From: Sandaracinaceae bacterium
Lineage (GTDB): Bacteria > Myxococcota_A > Polyangia > Polyangiales > Sandaracinaceae
Direction: 5' to 3'
DNA: 64,000 nucleotides
Assembly: GCA_020633195.1 (NCBI GenBank)
Contig: JACKEC010000016.1
Coordinates: 62,001 to 126,000, forward strand
Position 1 is the first letter of the stretch; each line of letters opens with the position of its first letter. The notes beneath the pieces are model-generated. The model saw only the letters and a list, made by a program, of their open reading frames with translations, was not told where the DNA came from and did not search any database. Shown one piece after another: positions 52,426-60,742 of this stretch. Made by a program: the position numbers and the translations under genes.

Positions 52426-53031
52426 GTGGACGGCCCCTACCGCGCTTCGAAGCTGGACGACCTCCCGGTGCGCAAGGGAGAGCTCCTCGCGGACTTCGAT
52501 CTGCGCGCGGGCCCCCGGGATCCATTCTCGGCGTTCGACGACGTCCACGTGACGGCCACCTTCGAGCCCGCCGGGTACGCGGTCGTCTGCAAGACGCGGG
52601 ACGGCATGGGCTACCCGATGTGGCGCTACGAGCTGCACGACGTCGCGCTGCAGGCGACGGTCACCGCGCCGGCCACCGGCGCCTCCGACGTGCGGCTCAC
52701 GGTGCGCCGCTTCGACGTGGAGTCCAAGCGATGCTGCTACACGGCCACGTTCCAGCCCAACCTCGGGACGGCGCGCCTCTACCTGCGCGTCGCGGGGGCT
52801 TGGTCTGCGCTCGGGCCTCCGCAGCCCGCGCCGTCGTTGCGCCGCGGTGAGTCGAACGTGCTCGAGGTCCGCGTCGCCGGGACCGCGTTCCTGCTCCTGG
52901 CGAACGACGAGCCCGTCCTCTCGGTGCAGGACCGCAGCCTCGGCCGCGGCGTCCCCTCGATCGAGCTCGGCCCCGAGGGCGCGGGCGACCGCTTCGTCGT
53001 GCACGGCGTGCGCGTCTTCGGCGTCAGCTGA
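52426..53031 (+). CDS. Beta-sandwich protein of unknown function
   Basis: 201 residues, GTG start, no signal peptide. Alternating strands (DVHVTATFEPAGYAVVCKTRDG, VALQATVTAP, RCCYTATFQPNLGTARLYLRVAGAW, NVLEVRVAGTAFLLLANDEPVLSVQDRSL, RFVVHGVRVFGVS) look like a concanavalin-like or LamG-type fold (inference). The stop codon TGA is the first part of the repeat pair that follows. Confidence 0.7.
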   Translation: MDGPYRASKLDDLPVRKGELLADFDLRAGPRDPFSAFDDVHVTATFEPAGYAVVCKTRDGMGYPMWRYELHDVALQATVTAPATGASDVRLTVRRFDVESKRCCYTATFQPNLGTARLYLRVAGAWSALGPPQPAPSLRRGESNVLEVRVAGTAFLLLANDEPVLSVQDRSLGRGVPSIELGPEGAGDRFVVHGVRVFGVS

Positions 53032-53130
53032 GTCCGACGACGCGAAGCGTCGGAGGATCTCAGCGGGGAGCGCGAGGGGCTTGCCCCTCGCCGGAGAGAA
53101 ATCGCCGGAGGCGATTTGTCGACAGACCTC
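53030..53130 (+). repeat. 101-bp triple-hairpin repeat, copy A
   Basis: Three adjacent stems: ccgacg/cgtcgg with an 8-base loop, cgaggggc/gcccctcg with a 2-base loop, and aatcgcc/ggcgatt with a 3-base loop, closing with gacagacctc. It starts at the stop codon of the gene before it (TGAGTCCGACGA). Copy B follows directly. Confidence 0.9.
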
Positions 53131-53231
53131 GAGTCCGACGACGCGAAGCGTCGGAGGATCTCAGCGGGGAGCGCGAGGGGCTTGCCCCTCGCCGGAGAGA
53201 AATCGCCGGAGGCGATTTGTCGACAGACCCT
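53131..53231 (+). repeat. 101-bp triple-hairpin repeat, copy B
   Basis: Identical to copy A for about 99 bases, differing only at the last two positions. An exact head-to-tail duplication that looks recent. It ends about 55 bases before the CBS-protein start, which has its own GGAGG ribosome site after the repeat. Confidence 0.9.
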
Positions 53232-53286
53232 GAGACCACACTGCGTGCCCGGCGCGCCGCGGTGCGTACGTAGGCTCCGGAGGAGC

Positions 53287-54048
53287 ATGGCCAATTTCAA
53301 GTCCCCCGTGTCCGAGTACATGTCGTCGCCCATCCTGGCGGTCTCCCCGCGCGCGTCCGCGCTCGAGGCGGATCGGCTCATGGAGGATCGTCAGGTGTCC
53401 GCGCTCGGCGTGATGGACGGCGACGAGCTGGTCGGAGTGGTCTCCCGCACCGATCTGCTCGACGCGGCCTCGGGCGAGCCGGGCCAGGCCTTCAGCCTGC
53501 CCGACGAGGCGGTGCGGCACCTGATGACACCCGCGCCGATCCGGGTGGACGCGGGGGCGCCGCTCGACGCGGTGGCGAAGCTGATGCTCGGCGAGCGGAT
53601 CCATCGGGTCTTCGTCGACCGCGACGGCGCGCCGGTCGGGGTCTGCTCGACGCGCGACATCATGCGGGCGGTCCACGACAAGCGCGTGACCACGCCCGCG
53701 ATCGAGATCGCGACGACCGGCGTGGTGCGCGCGAACGTCGACGACTCCCTCTCGCTCGGGATCAGCCGCCTCGACGTGTCCAACAAGCACGGGCTCGTCA
53801 TCGTCGACGGGGACTGGCCCGTCGGGACCTTCTCGCAGATCGACGCGCTCGAAGCGCGCGCGCGCGACCCGCGGACACCGCTCGAGGACGTCATGAACCT
53901 GCTCGTCCTCGCGCTGCCGCCGTCGATCCCGCTCTACCGCGCCGCGGGACAAGCGCTCGCGCTCAACGTGCGGCGGATCCTGTTGGTCGACGAGATGCGC
54001 ATCAAAGGCGTGGTGAGCACGTTCGACTTCGCGCGCGTGGTTCGCTGA
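53287..54048 (+). CDS. Protein with four CBS domains (two pairs)
   Basis: 253 residues, ATG with GGAGGAGC just upstream. Two Bateman pairs: the first (about 1-130) with YMSSPILAVSPRASALEADRLMEDRQVSALGVMDGDELVGVVSRTDLL and HLMTPAPIRVDAGAPLDAVAKLMLGERIHRVFVDRDGAPVGVCSTRDI; the second (about 135-250) less regular, ending RRILLVDEMRIKGVVSTFDFARVV. Such stand-alone proteins bind adenine nucleotides and regulate partners. A longer reading starting inside the repeat at 53116 is unlikely. Confidence 0.9.
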   Translation: MANFKSPVSEYMSSPILAVSPRASALEADRLMEDRQVSALGVMDGDELVGVVSRTDLLDAASGEPGQAFSLPDEAVRHLMTPAPIRVDAGAPLDAVAKLMLGERIHRVFVDRDGAPVGVCSTRDIMRAVHDKRVTTPAIEIATTGVVRANVDDSLSLGISRLDVSNKHGLVIVDGDWPVGTFSQIDALEARARDPRTPLEDVMNLLVLALPPSIPLYRAAGQALALNVRRILLVDEMRIKGVVSTFDFARVVR

Positions 54049-54060
54049 GAAGTCCGCGGC

Positions 54061-55527
54061 TCACGTGTCCACGGTGGGGAGGGCGCGCTTGCCGCGCAGG
54101 CCTTCGCGGATGCGGCGCAGGGTCTGACGCTGGGCCTCCTCGCGGTAGAAGATGTTGTACGTGTCGAACGGGATCATCTGCTGCCCGTCGGGGCTCGCGA
54201 TGTGGACGCAGCTCTTGCGGACGGAGCGCAGGTCGAGGGTGTGCTTGTCGAGGAACGACATGATCACCACCCGGAAGACGCGGTCGTAGCCGAGCTCGGG
54301 GACGGCCTCGATCTTCGGGAGGCAGCAGAGCAGCTCGGAGAGCGCGTGGCTCGCGCCCTCGGGGCCGTGGCCGGTCGAGAAGGCGCCGTAGACGTGCTTC
54401 ACCACCTCGGCGCGCAGGCGGTCGTCGCCCTCGTAGATGATCGTGTTCTTGCCCGCGTTCAGGAGGATGTCCGCGGGGACGTGGCGGGTGAGCGGGGTGA
54501 GCTTGGCGAAGTCTGCGCCCTCGCCGCGGATCGCGTAGGCCATCGCGAGGCAGTCGGGGTGGCACGGGACGGGCACGACGTCGGCGGGGGTGAAGGTGGG
54601 CGCCTGCTCGTAGAGCCGGCGGCGGACCTCGGAGAGCGTGAGGCGGTGGGCCTGTACGTCGAACGACTCGTTGCGGCCCGAGTCGTGGATCGGCTGGAGC
54701 GTCACGCCTCGCACCGAGCGGTGCTGGGCCGCGGTCTCGATGATCTCGCCGATGCGGTCCTCGTTGAGGCCGCGCTTCAGGGTCGCGACGAGGGTGGTCG
54801 AGAGGCCCACCGCGTCGAGGCGCTCGAGCGCGCGGAGCTTCAGCTCGGTGAGGTCGGCGCCGCGCAGCTCGCGGTTCACCTCGTCCGAGAGCCCGTCGAA
54901 TTGCAGGTACACCTCGAAGCCCGGCTGGTAGGCCGCGAGGCGCTCCGCGAAGCCGTCCTCGCGCGCGATGCGCAGGCCGTTGGTGTTGATCATCAGGTGC
55001 TTGATCGGCCGCCGACGGCACGCGTCGAGGATCGCGAACAGCTCCGGGTGCGTGGTCGGCTCGCCGCCCGAGATCTGCACCACGTCGGGGCGCCGCTCGT
55101 TGGCGACGATCCGGTCGAGCATCGCCTCGATCTGGGCGAGCGACCGGACCGAGTCCCGATCGGGCCCGCTCGACGCGAAGCAGGTGGGGCAACGCAAGTT
55201 GCAGTGGTCGGTGATCTCGAGGAGGCTCACGCAGCCGTGCTGCTCGTGGTCCGGGCAGATCCCGCAGTCGTAGGGGCAGCCGTACTCGACGCGCGTGTTG
55301 TAGCGCTCGACCTGCTCGGGCTCCTTGAGGAAGACCTCGCGGCAGAGCTTGAAGTACTCCACGTCGTCGGACAGGAGCACGCGCTCCGTCCCGTGCTCGA
55401 GGCAGCGCTTCCACAGGAACACCTTGCCGTCCTCGATCAGCTCCTTGGCGTCGCACACCACGAGGCACTTCGAGCACAGCGCCCGCGTGGCCGAGTAGAA
55501 CAGGTACGGGCGTTGGCGGCGCTCCAT
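54061..55527 (-). CDS. Radical SAM enzyme of the tetraether-lipid-synthase (Tes) like family
   Basis: 488 residues. The radical SAM cluster motif is CNLRCPTC (C109, C113, C116), with GGEP at 154-157. Before it lie two further Cys groups: CSKCLVVC at 18-25 and CPYDCGICPDHEQHGC at 84-99. This arrangement, with GKVFLWKRCLEHG and YDCGICPDH directly ahead of the radical motif, is that of the archaeal MJ0619/Tes family that joins lipid tails to make tetraether membranes; close bacterial relatives have been proposed to act on membrane lipids. The C-terminal domain keeps YNIFYREEAQRQ. It may couple lipid chains in this bacterium (inference). Confidence 0.84.
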   Translation of the reverse strand: MERRQRPYLFYSATRALCSKCLVVCDAKELIEDGKVFLWKRCLEHGTERVLLSDDVEYFKLCREVFLKEPEQVERYNTRVEYGCPYDCGICPDHEQHGCVSLLEITDHCNLRCPTCFASSGPDRDSVRSLAQIEAMLDRIVANERRPDVVQISGGEPTTHPELFAILDACRRRPIKHLMINTNGLRIAREDGFAERLAAYQPGFEVYLQFDGLSDEVNRELRGADLTELKLRALERLDAVGLSTTLVATLKRGLNEDRIGEIIETAAQHRSVRGVTLQPIHDSGRNESFDVQAHRLTLSEVRRRLYEQAPTFTPADVVPVPCHPDCLAMAYAIRGEGADFAKLTPLTRHVPADILLNAGKNTIIYEGDDRLRAEVVKHVYGAFSTGHGPEGASHALSELLCCLPKIEAVPELGYDRVFRVVIMSFLDKHTLDLRSVRKSCVHIASPDGQQMIPFDTYNIFYREEAQRQTLRRIREGLRGKRALPTVDT

Positions 55528-55565
55528 CGAGCCCGGGTTCTACCCCATCGCCCCGCGCGGCGCGA

Positions 55566-58019
55566 TCACCGGCGGAACTGCAGGTAGTCGTCGCCGCGGC
55601 GCAGGGTCATGCGGCTCGCGATGAGGTGCTCGCCGGCGGCCACCTCGACCCAGCCGCTCGACTCCTCGAAGCGCTCGGTGCCGGGCCCGTCGACCACCAG
55701 CGCCGCCCCGCCCCCCTCGCGCGCGACGATGCGCGCGTCGTCGGCGAGCCCGTGCAGCGAGGGCAGCGGCGCGTTGGGCCCGCCGAGGTGCAGCGTGGCG
55801 TCCTTCCGGAACCGCCGCTTGGTCTGCACGAACGCCTCGAGCGTGTGCCAGCCCTCGTCCCCCTGTCGGACGCGGAGCAGCCCCTCGTGGCTGTCCGCCC
55901 ACACGAGCACCGCGCCGTTGCGGAAGCGCGCGGGCGAGAGGAAGCCGCGGATGATCCAGATCAGCAGGAGCAGCGCGAGCCCGACCGCGGTCCACATCGC
56001 GATCTGCTTGCCGGGGCACGTCCACCAGCCCGCGTCCCGGACCACCACCTCGAGCGGCACGCGGAGCTCGGGGCCCTCGGGGCTCGAGAGGATCAGCGTG
56101 CCCGCGTACGTCTCGACGCCGCAGCAGTCGCCCGCCTCGGCGCGGACCGCGATCGAGAACGTCCGGCTGCTCTCGTCCGCGCGTGAGCGGGTCTCCTCCT
56201 CGACCGGACCGACCTCGACGTCGTCGCCCTCGAGCTCGACGCGCGCCCGGATCACGGACGGCGCGACGGGGCCCGGGACCGTGACGCTGGTGTCGCTCCG
56301 CTCGCCGCGCAGCACGCTCACGCGGACCGGCGCGACGGCGGCGTAGCGCAGCGTCGCGCGGATCGGGATCGCGCGCTCCGGGACCTCGCCGTCGGGGCGG
56401 ATCACGGCGCGGAGCTGGATCGGGAGCGGCCGCCCGTCGGCGCTGACCGCGGGGCAGAACGGCGTCGCCTGCACGTTGACTTGCACCGTGAAGGGGTCGG
56501 TGAGCTCGACCGAGTCGTTCTCCGGGGTGCAGCGCACACACTCGGCGGCCTGCGCGTCACCCTCGACCGCGCACGTCACAGCGGCGCGCGCGTCGGCGGG
56601 GAACGCGCCGCTGATCGTCAGCGCGACGTCGCGGGAGGTCGCCTCGGGGAGGTCACCGAGGAGGACCTCCTGGATGGGGCGCGCCGGCTCGCTCGCGAGG
56701 GCCACGCGGTGGATCCCGAAGGAGACGGCGCTGAACGCGCGCGTGACGGTGATCGGCGCGGCCATCCCCGAGCCGGCCGCGCGGAACGCGCGCTCGTGAC
56801 GGCCGAGGGGGATCTCGGCGCCGAGCTGCGCATGGAAAGTGCCGTCGTCGCCGCCCTGCATCGCCGTGGCGTCCGCGCAGCCGGCGTCGGAGCACAGCTC
56901 GATCGCGAACCCGAACGAGCGCGTGGGGTGGATGGTCTGGCCGGGGTCGCCGACGAGCCGCGCCCAGGCGCACGCGGGCTGGCCGGCGCGCACGGTCCGC
57001 TCGTGGCTCCAGGGCAGCTCCGGGGCGTCGCCGCACGGCGCGACGATCGCCTCGACCCGAAGCCGGCCGTAGACCGGGATCACGAGCACCTCGGCGCCCG
57101 CCGTGGGGCTGCGCACCGCGTAGGGCACCTCGCTCGGGCCGTCCGCGGCGGTGCGCAGGCTCCAGCGGTACTGCGGGTGCCGGTAGGTCGGCCCGCCGGG
57201 CAGCGTCGAGCTCTGCCCGTGCTCCATCCGCTCGAGCGCGATCCGATCGGCGCCCTGCTCCTGGATCGCGAGCACGCGCACGGTGCGGGCGCCGGCGAAC
57301 GTGCGCTCGAGCCCGACGCGGCCGCCGTCGTCGTAGCGGAGGCCTCGGCTGAACGAGAGGACCTGCGCGAACGCCCGCAGGAGCGCGCGCGCGTCGAACG
57401 CTACCGTCGCCTCGTCGGTCCAGCCCGTGGCGCGCGCCATCTCGACGAGCGTCGGGTCGGGGCGCTCGCGGCCCTCGCGCCCGAGGAGCACGAACCGGAA
57501 GCGGCCCTCGCGGTGCGCCCGCAGCCCGGCGAGCCATGCGCTCGGGGCCTCGAGCGCGCCCTCGTTGCAGGCCCCGTCGGTCAGCAGCAGCAGCGTCTGC
57601 GGCGCGCCCGCGGTCGACATCGACTCGAGGATCGAGCGCGCCCGCGCGAGCGCGTCGTGGCAAGGCGTCGCGCCCTCGTGGCGCTCGAGGTGCGCCTCGC
57701 CGATCGAGCGCGTGCCCTCGGCGCCGTCGCGGCCCTCGAGCACCTCGCGCGGCGAGCGGAAGGAGGGCCCCGCGATCGCGCCGCTCGCGAGCTCGTTGAG
57801 GCCGACGAGCATCACCTGGTCGCCGTCCTCGAGCGCGCCGACGAACGCGAGCGCCGCCATCTCGACGAGGCGCGTGGGATCGGAGCGGTCCATCGACCCC
57901 GAATCGTCGAGGACGAGCAGGTACTGGCCGTACGACCCGGACTGGGCAGCGGCGGTCGACGCGAGGCTCGCCGAGGCGAGCAGCGTCGAGGCGAGCGAGG
58001 CGAAGACCCAGCGGCGCAT
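55566..58019 (-). CDS. Secreted vWA-domain membrane protein
   Basis: 817 residues, ATG 58019. Signal peptide MRRWVFASLASTLLASASLASTAAA. The vWA domain follows at once with an intact MIDAS: LVLDDSGSMDRSD and LLLTDGACNEG. A long set of Ig-like beta segments with paired cysteines (about 300-650) leads to a single membrane helix near 690 (GKQIAMWTAVGLALLLLIWIIRGFL) and a cytoplasmic beta-rich tail of about 110 residues. A surface adhesion or sensing protein with an inside tail is the simplest reading. Confidence 0.87.
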   Translation of the reverse strand: MRRWVFASLASTLLASASLASTAAAQSGSYGQYLLVLDDSGSMDRSDPTRLVEMAALAFVGALEDGDQVMLVGLNELASGAIAGPSFRSPREVLEGRDGAEGTRSIGEAHLERHEGATPCHDALARARSILESMSTAGAPQTLLLLTDGACNEGALEAPSAWLAGLRAHREGRFRFVLLGREGRERPDPTLVEMARATGWTDEATVAFDARALLRAFAQVLSFSRGLRYDDGGRVGLERTFAGARTVRVLAIQEQGADRIALERMEHGQSSTLPGGPTYRHPQYRWSLRTAADGPSEVPYAVRSPTAGAEVLVIPVYGRLRVEAIVAPCGDAPELPWSHERTVRAGQPACAWARLVGDPGQTIHPTRSFGFAIELCSDAGCADATAMQGGDDGTFHAQLGAEIPLGRHERAFRAAGSGMAAPITVTRAFSAVSFGIHRVALASEPARPIQEVLLGDLPEATSRDVALTISGAFPADARAAVTCAVEGDAQAAECVRCTPENDSVELTDPFTVQVNVQATPFCPAVSADGRPLPIQLRAVIRPDGEVPERAIPIRATLRYAAVAPVRVSVLRGERSDTSVTVPGPVAPSVIRARVELEGDDVEVGPVEEETRSRADESSRTFSIAVRAEAGDCCGVETYAGTLILSSPEGPELRVPLEVVVRDAGWWTCPGKQIAMWTAVGLALLLLIWIIRGFLSPARFRNGAVLVWADSHEGLLRVRQGDEGWHTLEAFVQTKRRFRKDATLHLGGPNAPLPSLHGLADDARIVAREGGGAALVVDGPGTERFEESSGWVEVAAGEHLIASRMTLRRGDDYLQFRR

Positions 58020-58153
58020 CCCGGGTCGGAACGTAGCGCTGATCGCCCCCGATCCACAGCAATTCGCGGGGCTCGACCGAGAACGTCGCGTTCGCCGTGA
58101 CCCGATCCGCGCCCCCGCGCCCACGGACCGACGAACCACCGCTGGAGGCCCCC

Positions 58154-59512
58154 GTGCGAGCACTCTCGATCCTCACCGCGCTCTGTCTGCTGTCGGCCTG
58201 CGAGCCCTCGACGACCGCGCCGCCCTCGGACGGCGACGCGCCCGATCTCGACGGCGGCGCCGCGTCGCTCGACGCCGGCGCTCCTGTCCGAACCGACGGC
58301 GGCCTCCCCTCGAGCCCGGACGCGGCCGCGCCGCCGCCGCCGGTGGCGTGCTCACCCGCGTGCGAGGGGGGCGCGGTGTGCGTCGCCGGGACCTGCGAGG
58401 CCACCGTGGCGGGCTTCGGCGCGATCGACGCGGTGCTGCTCGGCGAGGCCGCGCGCTTCGACGACGAGATCCTGATCTCCGAGCAGCCGGACGGGAGCTG
58501 GCGGCCGTCCCGGATCTATCGATGGCACGACTTCTTGCAGGCCGTCCACGACATGCACGAGCGCGGCGTCGGTGACTTCCGGCTGTGGCTCGGGGACGAG
58601 GGCGCGTCCGAGGAGGTGCGCGCGGCGCAGGGCCTCGTGCACCTCGCGGCGTTCCTCGCGCAGAGCATGAAGGAGACGATCCGCTACGACGCGTGCGACG
58701 AGAACAACTGGGACTCGACGACCGGCTACGCCGTGTCGAACGCGTGCGGGCAGCTCGGCCAGCGCTACGAGGACTACGACTGCGAGATGGCGTGTGCGCG
58801 CTCTCCGGGCGCGGCGATGACCGCGGTCACCCACGCGGCGTGGTACGGCGCGCCGGGCCCGTTCTTCTGCGCGCCGGACGCGACCCTCACCGCCGCGGGC
58901 GCCGGCGTCGGCGGTCGCTGGGACTACGCCCACGACTGCTGGCCGTACCCCGCGACGGAGGCCGGGTTCACCCCGCACGACGGGCCCGCGTGGTCGCGCC
59001 CCGAGTGCGAGGTCTACGAGGGCCAGCGCGCCGGGCGCTACGTGTGGGACGGCTCCGGCGGCTCCGTCGAGGGCTGCTGCTGGTGGGGCCGCGGCGTCAT
59101 CCAGACGACGGGGCGGTGCAACTTCGGGATCCTCAACCACCACCTCGGCCGCTCGCACCTCGACCCCGCGCGCTTCGCGCACCCCGCCGCGCCGCTCTAC
59201 GGCGACGTCGACTTCTGCGAGGACCCCGAGGCGATCTGCGCGAGCGCCGCGCACCCGGAGCTGAAGTGGGTCGCGGGGCTCTTCTACTGGATGAGCAGCG
59301 TGCAGACCTACGAGGCGGACGGCTGGGCCTACCTCGACGCGCTGCGCGCGTTCGTCGACGGAGGCCTCGTCGACGACGGGTTCATCGACGCCGCGTCGGG
59401 GATCGTGAACCGCGGCTGCCACGCCCCGCCGTGCGCCACCGGGCCGGTCGACGGCGCCGACGAGCGCCGCGCGAACTTCGATCGCGTGCTCCAGGTGATG
59501 GGGCTCCGCTGA
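58154..59512 (+). CDS. GH19 chitinase-like lipoprotein
   Basis: 452 residues from GTG 58154. Lipobox in LTALCLLSAC, then an Ala/Asp/Pro linker and a Cys-rich spacer (CSPACEGGAVCVAGTC). The C-terminal domain resembles glycoside hydrolase family 19: LAAFLAQSMKETIRYDACDENNW (the Glu fits the general acid), CCWWGRGVIQTTGRCNFGILN (substrate-binding block) and a late GIVNRGC. Likely cuts chitin or peptidoglycan-type beta-1,4 glycans outside the cell. Whether the second catalytic Glu is kept is not clear. Confidence 0.84.
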   Translation: MRALSILTALCLLSACEPSTTAPPSDGDAPDLDGGAASLDAGAPVRTDGGLPSSPDAAAPPPPVACSPACEGGAVCVAGTCEATVAGFGAIDAVLLGEAARFDDEILISEQPDGSWRPSRIYRWHDFLQAVHDMHERGVGDFRLWLGDEGASEEVRAAQGLVHLAAFLAQSMKETIRYDACDENNWDSTTGYAVSNACGQLGQRYEDYDCEMACARSPGAAMTAVTHAAWYGAPGPFFCAPDATLTAAGAGVGGRWDYAHDCWPYPATEAGFTPHDGPAWSRPECEVYEGQRAGRYVWDGSGGSVEGCCWWGRGVIQTTGRCNFGILNHHLGRSHLDPARFAHPAAPLYGDVDFCEDPEAICASAAHPELKWVAGLFYWMSSVQTYEADGWAYLDALRAFVDGGLVDDGFIDAASGIVNRGCHAPPCATGPVDGADERRANFDRVLQVMGLR

Positions 59513-59518
59513 CGCGGG

Positions 59519-60688
59519 TCAGGCGCACAGCTCGTCGAGGAGCCGCTCCACGAAGCGCTGGCAGCGCGCGAGCTCGCCGAGCTCGATGAACTCGTCGGGG
59601 CGGTGCGCCTCGCCGATGCCGCCGGGCCCGCACACGATCGACGGGACGCCGGCGAGCGAGAACAGGCCCGCCTCGGAGCCGAACCCGACCGCGCTCGTCT
59701 CGGTCTCGCCGGTGAGGCGCTGCGCGAGCGCGACGACCTCGGCCTCGGGGCCGGTGCTCAGCGCCGGGTAGCGCACGACCTCTTCGAAGGTGAAGCCCGC
59801 GCTCGGGTCGAGCGCCCGCATCTCGGGCTCGACGTGCTCCCTCGCGAACCGCGTCAGCTCGTCGATGAGCGCGTCCGGATCGTCGCCCGGGAGGAACCGG
59901 ATCTCGAGCTCGAACACGCACTCCGCCGGGATGATGTTCACGGCCAGGCCGCCACGGATCTTGCCGGTCTGCATCGTGGTGGTGGGCGGGTCGAAGGCGT
60001 CCGCGAAGGGGCCCTCCGCGAGCACGCGCTTGGCGACCGCGCGCGCGTGGGCGATGAGCTCGGCCGCGTGCTCGATCGCGTTGACCCCCTCCGCGGGCCG
60101 CGAGCTGTGACCGGCGACGCCGCGGACCAGGCAGCGCAGGACGCGCTTGCCCTTGTGACCGGTGATCACCTTCATCCCCGTCGGCTCGCCCACGATGCAC
60201 GCCGCGGGCGTCGCCGCGTAGCGCGACAGCTCCGCGAGCATCCGGTGGACGCCGACGCAGCCGATCTCCTCGTCGTACGAGAGGGCGACGTGCAACGGAC
60301 GCTTCAAGTCGCGCGCGGCGATCTGCGGCGCCATCGCGAGCGGCACGGCGAGGAACGCCTTCATGTCGACGGTCCCGCGGCCGAAGAGCTTTCCATCCCG
60401 CTCGACCACGTCGAACGGGTCGTGCGACCAGTCCTGGCCGTCGACCGGCACCACGTCGGTGTGACCCGACAGGACCACGCCGGGGCGGTCGGTGGGGCCG
60501 AAGCTGGCGAAGAGGTTGGCCTTCGTCTTCGTGTCGTCCCAGGTGAGGTGGCAGGGCGCGCCGAGCGCGTCGAGCCGGTGTCGCACGTCCTCGATCAGGT
60601 CGCGGTTCGGGCCCCGGGTGATGCTCCGGAAGGCCACCAGCCGGCGGACCTCGTCGACGACGGCAGCGAGGCCTTCGGTCGAGGGCAT
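59519..60688 (-). CDS. argE: M20 family deacetylase, acetylornithine deacetylase-like
   Basis: 389 residues. Metal-ligand and catalytic motifs in order: SGHTDVVPVDG (His), FGRGTVDMKAF (Asp, Lys), SYDEEIGCVG (Glu-Glu), CIVGEPTGM (Glu), VRGVAGHSSRPAEGVNAIEHAAELI in the dimerisation domain, and GPGGIGEAHRPDEFIEL (His). This fits ArgE-type removal of the acetyl group from N2-acetylornithine in arginine synthesis; related M20 amino-acylases cannot be excluded. Start ATG 60688. No other arginine genes are nearby. Confidence 0.9.
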   Translation of the reverse strand: MPSTEGLAAVVDEVRRLVAFRSITRGPNRDLIEDVRHRLDALGAPCHLTWDDTKTKANLFASFGPTDRPGVVLSGHTDVVPVDGQDWSHDPFDVVERDGKLFGRGTVDMKAFLAVPLAMAPQIAARDLKRPLHVALSYDEEIGCVGVHRMLAELSRYAATPAACIVGEPTGMKVITGHKGKRVLRCLVRGVAGHSSRPAEGVNAIEHAAELIAHARAVAKRVLAEGPFADAFDPPTTTMQTGKIRGGLAVNIIPAECVFELEIRFLPGDDPDALIDELTRFAREHVEPEMRALDPSAGFTFEEVVRYPALSTGPEAEVVALAQRLTGETETSAVGFGSEAGLFSLAGVPSIVCGPGGIGEAHRPDEFIELGELARCQRFVERLLDELCA

Positions 60689-60742
60689 GCCGCGAGCATA
60701 GCCCGGACCGCGCCGCGCGCCGCCGAGGTACGCTCCCGAGGC

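Noticed and set aside
53116..53286. A longer start for the CBS protein inside the repeat
   Set aside because: The added residues are translated repeat DNA; a good ribosome site precedes ATG 53287.
55566..58019. The vWA protein as a functional part of the tubulin-like operon
   Set aside because: It lies more than 10 kb away with unrelated genes between; only a loose thematic link.
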